NCBI GenBank assembly: GCA_021776775.1
Contig: JAJFFE010000269.1
Location: 1 to 64,000, forward strand
DNA length: 64,000 nt
Direction: 5' to 3'
From: Planctomycetota bacterium
Lineage (GTDB): Bacteria > Planctomycetota > UBA8108 > UBA1146 > JAJFFE01
This document shows, piece by piece, positions 7,801 to 15,884 of this stretch. Positions within the stretch are counted from its first letter, which is position 1; the number at the start of each line of letters is the position of its first letter. The notes under the pieces were generated by a model that saw nothing but the letters and a program-made list of their open reading frames with translations, did no database searches and was not told the DNA's origin. Made by a program: the position numbers and the translations under genes.

Positions 7801-9764
7801 GCGTTCCTCCGAGTCTTACGCCGTCGATCCGTAGAAGATAGAAAGGGATCCTTCGTCTCGCGACTCTGCGACGGTGTAGCCCCTTCGCCGGACCGCGCGC
7901 CACCGGTCATCGACAGGGTAAACCGACTGCCTCCCTCGGGACGCCGTGAGTAATCCAGTGTGCCACCCATGCGTCGGGCGAGCGAGCGAGATATTGCCAA
8001 GCCGAGCCCCGTTCCCGGAACGCCGTAGTTCTGGAACGCGACGCGGTAGAACGAGTCAAAGATCCGCTCTCGCTCTTCGGCCGCAACGCCAGGGCCCCGG
8101 TCGTCGACGTGGATGTGAACCGCGGAGTCGGTGCGTTCGATAGAGACGACGACTTTGGCGGCAGTATCGCCATCGGGTGGAAGCCCGTACTTCATGGCGT
8201 TGTCGACGAGGTTCTCCACGATTCGTTCCACAGCGTCTTGGTTGATCGGAAAGACCAGCGGCTCCTCGCACGATTCGAACCGCACGTCGACGCCGCGATC
8301 CTCGGCCCGGTTCGAGAAGCCGTCGACCACTTCACGCGTGAGTCGCGCCACGTCGAGCGGAGTGCGTTCGAGCGGCTGCCGTTCGTCGGCACCCTGTGCG
8401 GTCTCGAGAATGTCTTCGATCCGTCGGCCGAGCCTTCTCGCTTCACGCGTGACGAGGCGGCCGAAGTCTTGGGTCTTCTCACGCGGCATCTTCGGGTCCG
8501 CCAAGAGTTCGCCGAGCATGCGAATCGAGGTCACCGGTGTCTTGAGTTCGTGGGAGACGTTCGCCAAGAGACGCACCTTGAGCTCGGCCAAGCGACGCTG
8601 TCGATCGATCGCCGCCCACGTTGTAAGAAGCGCCACCCCGATCACCAGTAGGACAGCGACGAGTCCCACTCGTAGTCCGGTCTCTCGGCGAGCGATCGCG
8701 ACCATGGTGTCGGCGTACCGCGGATCGACGATGCGAACTTCCGCGATCGGCTCGCCATCGAGTTCGACCCGGGCGCGGGCGGTGTCGGAGGTAGACACGT
8801 CTGCCGCGGGATCAACCGGGGAGAGCACTTCTACCGTCGAGTGGTACGCCGCGTACTCCGCAGAGTCCGCGGTGGGATCGACTGTCGGCCGGTCGACGAG
8901 AGCGAGGGCCAGAACTTCCTCACCGGACTCGACGGGAACGACGAGCGTATCCTGAGTCGATCGGCGCAGAAGCACGGACCGCCCGTCCCGGAGCCTCGTC
9001 GCATGAAGCTGGATCACCTCCGAGAGAGCGCGATCTCGCTCTAGTCTACGCGCTAGTTCATCGGAGGCGGAGAACGGTTGCCGGAGCGCCAGTGTCTCGA
9101 CCACGGCGAACGGGAGTGAGTCGAACCGCTCGGCCAACTCGGCCCGAGTCGGCAAGTAGGAAAGATCCCCGCCGCTGGCAAGAGCCAACCGAGCCAGGAA
9201 CTCCACGGGAAAAGACCCCTCTTGCGCCACCGACGGGCGTGTCGCGAGTTCGCGCAAGATGCGCTCACCGAGCGCGCGGTCGGCGGCAGCCGAGTCGCCG
9301 CCCGACGCAGCCCGCGTGATCGACGCGCGACCGATTCTAAGAAGTAGTCTGTCCTTGAGGTTTCGATCGGTGAGTTCCGGCATCGCGAACGAGTAGGCGT
9401 CGACCGCACGCGATAGATCTCCGCGTGCGACGTAGGCGTCTCCGCCACGACGGGAACGATCAAACAGTGTTTGTTCCTCATCGGACGCCGCGCTCGCGAG
9501 CGCGCGCATCGGCGACAGGCCGTAGTCGCGATGGTGCCAAAGCGTGCGATTCGCTTGCGACGGGTCGCGTCGCACAGAGCTCGCTGAGTTCTGGTACGAA
9601 CTCGACAGTTCGCTCGCCCAACGGTCGGCGAGCGACTGACGTGCGTCGTGCGACTCCGATCGACGAGCGTCACCGTCGCGAGCGATCAGCGCGAAGCCAA
9701 GCGCGCCGACGATGGCGAGCCCGACTCCGAGCACGAGCATAGGAAGCAGAAGCCGAGACAGCAT
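7797..9764 (-). CDS. Membrane sensor histidine kinase
   Basis: This 655-residue protein has membrane segments at about residues 5-27 and 363-385. They enclose an exported sensor region of about 335 residues with helical, TPR-like character in its first half and a beta-rich second half. The cytoplasmic part has HisKA with the phospho-accepting His405 (ANVSHELKTP), then HATPase with N box NLVDNAMKYG, G1 DDRGPGVA and G2 GTGLGLA, all intact. A basic Ser/Arg-rich tail ends the protein. The gene is overlapped on both sides: one shared base with the upstream exported TPR/HEAT-like gene (TGATG) and four with the response regulator. The three-gene order suggests the exported protein contributes to sensing. 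Confidence 0.95.
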   Translation of the reverse strand: MLSRLLLPMLVLGVGLAIVGALGFALIARDGDARRSESHDARQSLADRWASELSSSYQNSASSVRRDPSQANRTLWHHRDYGLSPMRALASAASDEEQTLFDRSRRGGDAYVARGDLSRAVDAYSFAMPELTDRNLKDRLLLRIGRASITRAASGGDSAAADRALGERILRELATRPSVAQEGSFPVEFLARLALASGGDLSYLPTRAELAERFDSLPFAVVETLALRQPFSASDELARRLERDRALSEVIQLHATRLRDGRSVLLRRSTQDTLVVPVESGEEVLALALVDRPTVDPTADSAEYAAYHSTVEVLSPVDPAADVSTSDTARARVELDGEPIAEVRIVDPRYADTMVAIARRETGLRVGLVAVLLVIGVALLTTWAAIDRQRRLAELKVRLLANVSHELKTPVTSIRMLGELLADPKMPREKTQDFGRLVTREARRLGRRIEDILETAQGADERQPLERTPLDVARLTREVVDGFSNRAEDRGVDVRFESCEEPLVFPINQDAVERIVENLVDNAMKYGLPPDGDTAAKVVVSIERTDSAVHIHVDDRGPGVAAEERERIFDSFYRVAFQNYGVPGTGLGLAISRSLARRMGGTLDYSRRPEGGSRFTLSMTGGARSGEGATPSQSRETKDPFLSSTDRRRKTRRNA

Positions 9765-12700
9765 CAGTACCCACTACCCGTTTTCTTGCGCTTACCGTAG
9801 CGCTCGATCCACTTCTTCCGTTCGCCGAGCTTTCGTTCGATCTCTTGAAGTGTTGTCAGCGCGTGCTCCCGAACCGTGAAGTCTGCGTCTTCGAGATACT
9901 TCGCCAACTCCGGCATGCTCCGAGCGTCGGCAAGGTGTTCGAGCCGTTTCATCGCGCTAACGCGTTGGTTCTGCGCCTTCGAAGTGAGCAACTGATAGAG
10001 CCACGGCAGCGCCCGGGTCGTCTCCAAGCCGAGCACTCTTCGGACAGCAGCGAGCTGGGCGTTAGGATCGGGGTCTCGGAGCCCCTTCTCCATGGCCATG
10101 TCGAATCCGTCAGCGTCGGTCGGGAAGTGCAGGTACGCAAATGATCGAACAGCCTTGTTCGCGCTCTCGACTGCGAGAGGCATGTGCGGGAGGAGGTACG
10201 GCGTCGCGCCTTTCCCGAGTTGAGCCGCCAACGCCTCATGGTCGCGGACAATCCCAGCCCAATCGACGGTCTCGAGAAACGCAGCGAGTTCGGGCCGGTC
10301 CTTGTCGGACACAATTGCGTCGAGCAGCTTTGCTCGAACTATCGAAGAGATGCTCTTGTCTCGATAAGCCGCGTCGTAGAACCGAATCGGAAGCTCACCC
10401 GTCTCCGGCACGAACGCGCTGCCGTTTCGTTCGAGCCGTTCGAGCGCAATTCGGACGGACCCGGGCTGGGTGATATCGTTTAGCCGCGCGACCAACACGC
10501 GTTGAGCGTTCAACCCCTTCAGAAGAGTCACCTCAGCCGACCCCCAGAACTGATCGAACATCGCAGCTCCGTCACCTCTGATCAGCCCGGCGATGAGGGC
10601 GTCGAAAACGTCACGGTACGGCTTTGGATCCTTTCGATCGCGGTCCGGAAGCAGGAGCAGCGTTCGCACCAGGGGAAAGAGTGTTGCGTTCGACTCACGC
10701 TCAGGGTTCAACACGCCGAGGCGATAGGTCATGAATGCGAATGTGAGGTACCTCGGCAGGACAACACCGCCGCCAGGGCTCGACGCCTCGTTGTTCGTTG
10801 AGCTCGTTGTTCTACGCTGATCAACGAACCAGCTAGAGCAAAGACGTTCATACACGCCTTCTCGATCCGCGAACCGTCGGAAGTAGTCATCGAGGAGTGG
10901 AAACGCTTCAGCCGCGAGCGCAGCCTGAGTGGAACTGTGACTCAGGATTCCGACTGCACTCAGTAGAGTCAGAAAAGCGTCTTGTTGACCGGGCTGGGTC
11001 ACCCCGTTGCGGAAGCATTCGAAAAGAGCATTCGCGTGGCTTCGGTTGCGGAGATGAGCGGCTCGACCAAGCGCGTCGAGCGCAATCGCCTTCGAGTACG
11101 CGTCGTCCGAACGTTGGGACACACGGACCATCGCGTCGGCGAAGACGGGCGTGATGATCGGATTCTCAAACTTCCCCTTGTACCCTCGCGGAGAGACCCC
11201 GACCTCCCGTGCGACCTGATCCCAGTACGAGTTCACGCTCGACTGCCACTCGTCGTCGCCGTAGACGCTCAACACGCCGTGCCACGGGCGGGTCTCGCCC
11301 CCGAGCGTCTGGAACCCTTCCGCTTTGCGATTCATCAGAAACGATTCGAACTCTGCGACGGCTCGATCATCCTCGAGAGCAAGTCGGTGCAGAGATTGGA
11401 ATGCACTCGCGGTTCGCAGGAGTTTGGCCTGAGCGACGACATCGACTCGCGCCCCCTGCTCCTGCCAAAACGTCGACTGCGGATGGTCACACAGCGCCAT
11501 GAGCACCACGGGCGCCCTATCGCCCCGGGCCAAGAATCGAACATCGTCGATTCGCTTGGCCACGACCAACGCGGTGGCGACGCTATCGAGGCTCGAGGAG
11601 AAGTACGATCGCTCCGGTCTCCGCGATCCCGACATAGCCCTCTGACGTCGATGGTCAGCGCTCTGCGACTCAGGAAGAACGTTGCACAGAGCGGCGAGCT
11701 GCGCCTTTGTCACCAAGTCGGGACGTTGGTAGATAAGCCCCGACACGATGTGAGCGTGATTCGCCGCCTCAAAAGAAGAAATGGCCGTCGTGCCGTCGTG
11801 ACGGGCAAGATACGCGGCGATCCGTGAAGCGGCCGCATTGTCGGCAACAACGGTCTCTGCAATCGCACCCCAGTTGTAGCCAACGTAGTCGAGATCTGCT
11901 TCGAGATGAGCTCGGCCGCCGAGGCCGAGACGAACGATCGCCAGGAGCTCCCGGCCAGACTCGCTGGGTCCAACTTCGATCGAATCCAATACTTTGACGG
12001 CGGCCCGCTGTCGGTCCGCGGGTAGCTGCATGAGCCGTTGCGCGAACTTGTACGGAAAGTTGCGCGCGAGCTCCACGCTCGCTGGTGTCGGGATCAGGGC
12101 CGTGAATCGTTCCACCCGGCCCAATTCGACGAGGAGCTCAGCCAGCGCAACGCGGTGCTGGGCATCCCTAGAGTTTTCGAGCATGGGCTCCAAGATGGGA
12201 ACGACGATGACGCCCAGCGCGCGCAGCTGCTTCTTCGCCGTCAGGGCCGGGCTGTCTTTCACGAGCGGGTCATTCACCAAGGCCATGCCAAGCTCAAAGA
12301 TCCGCGCTTGGATTTCGGCATTCGCGCCGACTTGCTCGAGCCAGTCGAACTCGGGGATCTCTGAGCGGCCCGCGTCAATCTCGGCCGCAAAGCGCCGGGC
12401 CAGATCGGCGAAGCGCGGGTGATTGGGAAAGCGCTCCACGACTTCCCGGAAGCGATCTCGCGCGGCGCCGAGTTCACCCTTCTTGCGGTGACAACGGCCC
12501 AACGCAAACAGCGACCGCGCCGCGATGTTGTCCTCGACACCTTCGTCGGTGGAGAGAGCGCGATAGATCTTCATGGCGCCGTCGAGATCGCCGTCGGCCA
12601 GCTCGAGAATCTCAGCTTCGAGAATCTGCGACTGGGCCGACCGGGAAGACTGCGCCGTGTTAGAGCCCACGGCAGAAGAGCCGGATCCAGTCGTCGGAGG

Positions 12701-12817
12701 TTGCGCGCCCAACGGTCGGACGGCGACGAGCAAGACGAGTGCTCCGACAGCGAAACATGTCCAAGAACAGAAGACAACCAACGGGGGGACGGGCGGGTTA
12801 GCAGCGCGGTACGACAT
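9764..12817 (-). CDS. Exported TPR/HEAT-repeat-like protein, first gene of a two-component operon
   Basis: This 1017-residue protein starts after a GGAGAG ribosome site. One hydrophobic segment, about residues 13-38, ends in a likely cleavage region (RPLGAQ). A Ser/Thr-rich linker and a tetratricopeptide-like block follow (ALGRCHRKKGELGAARDRF, about 95-140). The remainder is helical, with HEAT-like repeats most obvious in the last 130 residues (DPDPNAQLAAVRRVLGL, TVREHALTTLQEIERKLG). No enzymatic motif was seen. The stop codon overlaps the start of the downstream histidine kinase, which implies translational coupling and a shared function. It may be a periplasmic scaffold or accessory sensor; this is inference. 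Confidence 0.88.
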   Translation of the reverse strand: MSYRAANPPVPPLVVFCSWTCFAVGALVLLVAVRPLGAQPPTTGSGSSAVGSNTAQSSRSAQSQILEAEILELADGDLDGAMKIYRALSTDEGVEDNIAARSLFALGRCHRKKGELGAARDRFREVVERFPNHPRFADLARRFAAEIDAGRSEIPEFDWLEQVGANAEIQARIFELGMALVNDPLVKDSPALTAKKQLRALGVIVVPILEPMLENSRDAQHRVALAELLVELGRVERFTALIPTPASVELARNFPYKFAQRLMQLPADRQRAAVKVLDSIEVGPSESGRELLAIVRLGLGGRAHLEADLDYVGYNWGAIAETVVADNAAASRIAAYLARHDGTTAISSFEAANHAHIVSGLIYQRPDLVTKAQLAALCNVLPESQSADHRRQRAMSGSRRPERSYFSSSLDSVATALVVAKRIDDVRFLARGDRAPVVLMALCDHPQSTFWQEQGARVDVVAQAKLLRTASAFQSLHRLALEDDRAVAEFESFLMNRKAEGFQTLGGETRPWHGVLSVYGDDEWQSSVNSYWDQVAREVGVSPRGYKGKFENPIITPVFADAMVRVSQRSDDAYSKAIALDALGRAAHLRNRSHANALFECFRNGVTQPGQQDAFLTLLSAVGILSHSSTQAALAAEAFPLLDDYFRRFADREGVYERLCSSWFVDQRRTTSSTNNEASSPGGGVVLPRYLTFAFMTYRLGVLNPERESNATLFPLVRTLLLLPDRDRKDPKPYRDVFDALIAGLIRGDGAAMFDQFWGSAEVTLLKGLNAQRVLVARLNDITQPGSVRIALERLERNGSAFVPETGELPIRFYDAAYRDKSISSIVRAKLLDAIVSDKDRPELAAFLETVDWAGIVRDHEALAAQLGKGATPYLLPHMPLAVESANKAVRSFAYLHFPTDADGFDMAMEKGLRDPDPNAQLAAVRRVLGLETTRALPWLYQLLTSKAQNQRVSAMKRLEHLADARSMPELAKYLEDADFTVREHALTTLQEIERKLGERKKWIERYGKRKKTGSGY

Positions 12818-13088
12818 AGGGCTCTCCGTTCGCAGGGTCCAGTCCCCTCGACTCCTGGTCCCGTCCGCACGCGGCGACCGGGAAGAGTCGAGGAGGCGAA
12901 GGGCTACCGGCAGAGGCGCGCTTCACCTGCCAAGAGTATCGGGGGGAGTCGTTGGGAAGTTGTTGGAAGCGGAGAATCGACCGCCGCAAGCCAACGCCGG
13001 TACCAGTCCAGACCGCCGAAGGCCCTCCCAAACAAACACTTGCGCCGTCACTGTTACAGACGGGGAGGAGATCGGGCGGGGTCCCACG

Positions 13089-13127
13089 AAAAAGGGCCGA
13101 GGAAGACCCTGCGGTCTTCCTCGGCCC
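13089..13127 (-). terminator. Strong rho-independent terminator
   Basis: A perfect 15-bp stem (13094-13108 with 13113-13127) has a 4-base loop. On the minus strand it is followed by TTTTT (13093-13089). It ends the transcript of the secreted-protein gene whose stop is at 13148. Confidence 0.93.
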
Positions 13128-13147
13128 TGCGTACGATTCGACGAGCT

Positions 13148-15016
13148 CTAGGGGCATGCGTCGAATTGATCACAACCCAAATCGCCTCCGCTTCCCGGGG
13201 GGTCTTCGGTCGGATCTTCGCCACAGTTCGGGTTCGGAGCCGCGGGGCTCGGCGATCCCGGTACGAACAGCGCGCTCAACTTGTAGACCGCGTCCGAGAT
13301 GTCGACGCCACCGTCGTCGTTCGAGTCGGCCGCATCCGCGCAGACCGGTGACGGCGAACCCGGCACGAACAGTGAACTCAGCAACGAGACGGCGTCCGAA
13401 ATGTCGAAGCCGCCGTCGTTGTTGCAGTCACCGCGAATGAACTGCGGTCCCGTGGTGGGGCCACCACCGGCGAGAAACTCCATCTCGTTGTAGACGAGGT
13501 CGCTCACTTCGATGCTCATGTCATCGGCTTGGAAGCCGTTGGCAATCGTGTTTCCGCTATTGCCGATGATGACTCCGGCTTGCCCCGCGAAAGCGGCACC
13601 AGAGAAACCAGCGATTGCGGTACCACCGGCCGCCGGCTCCATCAAATCACCGTTGTCGAGCCACGGATCGAGCCCCGAAACCTCGATCGGGTTGGGCAGA
13701 CCATCCCAGATCGGGTGCGCGGAATCCCAGGTATAGACCACCTGCGGCGTCGTGAAGTCGACCGCGGAGTCAACACCGAGAGCTGCTTGGAACGCGGGAT
13801 CAATATCGAGGTCCCAGTAGCTACAGAGCACTTTCCCACCGGCATTGATGTAGTCGATCAACGACGCGATCTCACCTGCCGAAGCACAGCACGGGTTTTC
13901 GTAGACGACGACTTCGTAGATGAAGGCACCGTTCAGCTCCGCCAAGAGTGACGCGCCGTCGAGTACCTGAGTCACGCTCCAGCCGTTGTCGTCGGCCCAC
14001 GCGTTGACACCATCTGCGAGGTTGGTAGTACCCGTCGTCCAGTTGAGCATGAGGATCGAATCGTCGAGCGCCCCCGGACAGTGCGAGGTACTGCACGATG
14101 CCGGGCAAGACGAGTCGAGGCCACAGAGGCCGACGATCTCGTAGGTATAGTTACCGGACGGCTGAGCGGCGTCCGTGTACGAAGTATCGGTTCCACCCAG
14201 GGTCGCGATGAGCGTCCCGTTGCGGTAGACCTCGATGTTGTCGTACGTGCTCGTGTTCGCCCAGGTCAGCTCGATGTCCCCGGGACCGGGAGAGCAACCA
14301 ACCGAATCACAAGTCAACGCGGACGGCACATCGCACGGCACGGAAGCCAACAGCTCTACCGACAGGTCGTCGAAGTAGACACCGTTACCGACACCCGCCG
14401 CCGCGTAGAGATCGATGCATTGGATCTCGGTAAGTCCTCCGGACCACAGCTCGCATTCGCGAAGCGCGGTGCCGTTGAAATAGATGTTGTGGAGATTGTT
14501 GTCGAGGTCGATTTGGATCTCGATTTCATTCCACTGGTCTACCGGAAGGGGCAGCGTTCCGCCGCCGGGCGGACCACCAGCGGACCCGCCGAGGTCAGCG
14601 ACGTCGCCCAGCAGCGCGTTGAAGCGAAGCTGAACCGACCAGTTGAACGGACCCGCAGGCTGCGTGAAGTCGTTCAACATGATGAAGTACGCGTCGCCCG
14701 CTTGCGTCGCGTCGATCCAGACCGACGCTTTGACAACGTACCTTCCCGAGTCGAGCCCGGTAAAGGTCTGCACGACGTCCTGGTTGTTTTCGACGAAGAG
14801 CGAGTTCGGGGCAGTTTGAGCTTGGCCATCGACAATAAGCGAATCGACCGCCGGATCTAAACCCCACGTTTCCCAACCGTTGCCGACCCCCGCAACAGAG
14901 ATAAACTCACCGGCGGTATAACCGTCGAAGTTCTCTTCCCAAATGACCTGACCGGAAACGGTAGCCGTTCCCACACACAACAAGAGAAGTCCCGTTAGCA
15001 ATGAAGTTGCCTTCAT
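13148..15016 (-). CDS. Multidomain secreted protein with dockerin-like C-terminus
   Basis: The ATG at 15016 has an AAAGGAG site and a signal peptide (MKATSLLTGLLLLCVGTATV), giving 622 residues. The modules run in order. First is a jelly-roll, LamG-like domain (about 25-215; starts VIWEENFDGYTAGEF). Next is an FN3-like repeat (about 235-300; IEVYRNGTLIATLGG) close to that of the protein at 1-729. Then comes a Rossmann-like, GATase/ThuA-type region (about 320-540; DDSILMLNWTTG, GGKVLCSYWDLD). Last are paired calcium loops (RGDCNNDGGFDISD, DSNDDGGVDISD) and a tail CGEDPTEDPP...LGCDQFDACP. It is exported; the substrate is unknown. The strong terminator after it suggests a monocistronic unit. Confidence 0.9.
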   Translation of the reverse strand: MKATSLLTGLLLLCVGTATVSGQVIWEENFDGYTAGEFISVAGVGNGWETWGLDPAVDSLIVDGQAQTAPNSLFVENNQDVVQTFTGLDSGRYVVKASVWIDATQAGDAYFIMLNDFTQPAGPFNWSVQLRFNALLGDVADLGGSAGGPPGGGTLPLPVDQWNEIEIQIDLDNNLHNIYFNGTALRECELWSGGLTEIQCIDLYAAAGVGNGVYFDDLSVELLASVPCDVPSALTCDSVGCSPGPGDIELTWANTSTYDNIEVYRNGTLIATLGGTDTSYTDAAQPSGNYTYEIVGLCGLDSSCPASCSTSHCPGALDDSILMLNWTTGTTNLADGVNAWADDNGWSVTQVLDGASLLAELNGAFIYEVVVYENPCCASAGEIASLIDYINAGGKVLCSYWDLDIDPAFQAALGVDSAVDFTTPQVVYTWDSAHPIWDGLPNPIEVSGLDPWLDNGDLMEPAAGGTAIAGFSGAAFAGQAGVIIGNSGNTIANGFQADDMSIEVSDLVYNEMEFLAGGGPTTGPQFIRGDCNNDGGFDISDAVSLLSSLFVPGSPSPVCADAADSNDDGGVDISDAVYKLSALFVPGSPSPAAPNPNCGEDPTEDPPGSGGDLGCDQFDACP

Positions 15017-15428
15017 GGACGACTCCTTTCTTCTCCCACTGGGCGACCCAAGGGTCGCAGAAGAAAGTGCCGAAAGCGCGACAGGCCGCTTTCGGCGGCG
15101 ACTGAACACACAGATTTTTTTGCAAAGCTTTGGATCTTTAGCCAGGACCAAGCCTAGAAAGGGTCGGCACCGAGGTCAACGAACGGTCCCAGGCAAGGGT
15201 CGGAATCGCCTCTAGCCGTGCCCGGAGGGCCAGAAACGAATCGAGGAGGACCTCGGACGGGAGTTCGCTTCCGATTGAACTCGACTCCTCGACCCGTGAC
15301 GATGGCCGCTTGCGTCTAGTTTCGACGGCGATGAACGGCCGCAGACGCCGGACCCGCCCACGACACGATTTCCCGACCGATCGCTGCTCCGGCAGCGAAC
15401 CGTGTGTTTGCCCCAGAAGAAGAGTGCC
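15017..15428. other. Divergent intergenic region
   Basis: This 412-base region lies between the minus-strand secreted-protein gene and the plus-strand methyltransferase gene. It includes a T-rich patch at 15115-15121. No gene, RNA or clear promoter pair was recognised, though promoters for both flanking genes must lie here. Confidence 0.5.
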
Positions 15429-15884
15429 GTGTTTCGAATCAACGTCGTGCTGGTCGCCCCAGAGATTCCGCAGAACACGGGGTCGATCGGCCGGCTGTGC
15501 GTGAACCTAAACTCTCGACTGCATCTGATCGAGCCGCTGGGCTTCTCGCTCGAGGAGAAAGCGGTGCGGCGCGCCGGACTCGATTACTGGCCCCACCTAG
15601 ACGTAACAGTCCACGCGAATTGGGACGCGTTCCTCGAAACCGAATCCCCGAGACGCATGGTGTTCGCCACGACCAAGACCGAACGCTGCCTGTACGACTA
15701 CTCGTTCGAGAACGACCACTACCTAGTTTTCGGGAGCGAATCAAAGGGCCTCGCGCCGTCGTTCCACGAACGGTACGCCGACGATCTGTGCTCGCTTCCG
15801 ATGCCGGGGAAGTTCCACCGGAGCATCAACCTGCAGAACGCAGTCGCAGCCTCCATGTACGAAGCGGTGCGTCAGTTGCGTTGA
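15429..15884 (+). CDS. trmL: tRNA (cytidine(34)-2'-O)-methyltransferase
   Basis: A SPOUT-family protein of about 151 residues. It has the three family motifs: APEIPQNTGSIGRLC at the N-terminus, VFGSESKGLAPSF in the middle, and LPMPGKFHRSINLQNAVAAS before the C-terminal YEAVRQLR. TrmL adds a 2'-O-methyl group to the wobble base of certain leucine tRNAs, using S-adenosylmethionine. The GTG at 15429 was chosen because the family starts right at this strand (FRINVVLVAPE) and AGAAGAAG lies upstream; a GTG at 15402 is the alternative. The last 13 bases overlap the end of the convergent peptidase gene. metK, making the methyl donor, is nearby but on another transcript. Confidence 0.93.
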   Translation: MFRINVVLVAPEIPQNTGSIGRLCVNLNSRLHLIEPLGFSLEEKAVRRAGLDYWPHLDVTVHANWDAFLETESPRRMVFATTKTERCLYDYSFENDHYLVFGSESKGLAPSFHERYADDLCSLPMPGKFHRSINLQNAVAASMYEAVRQLR

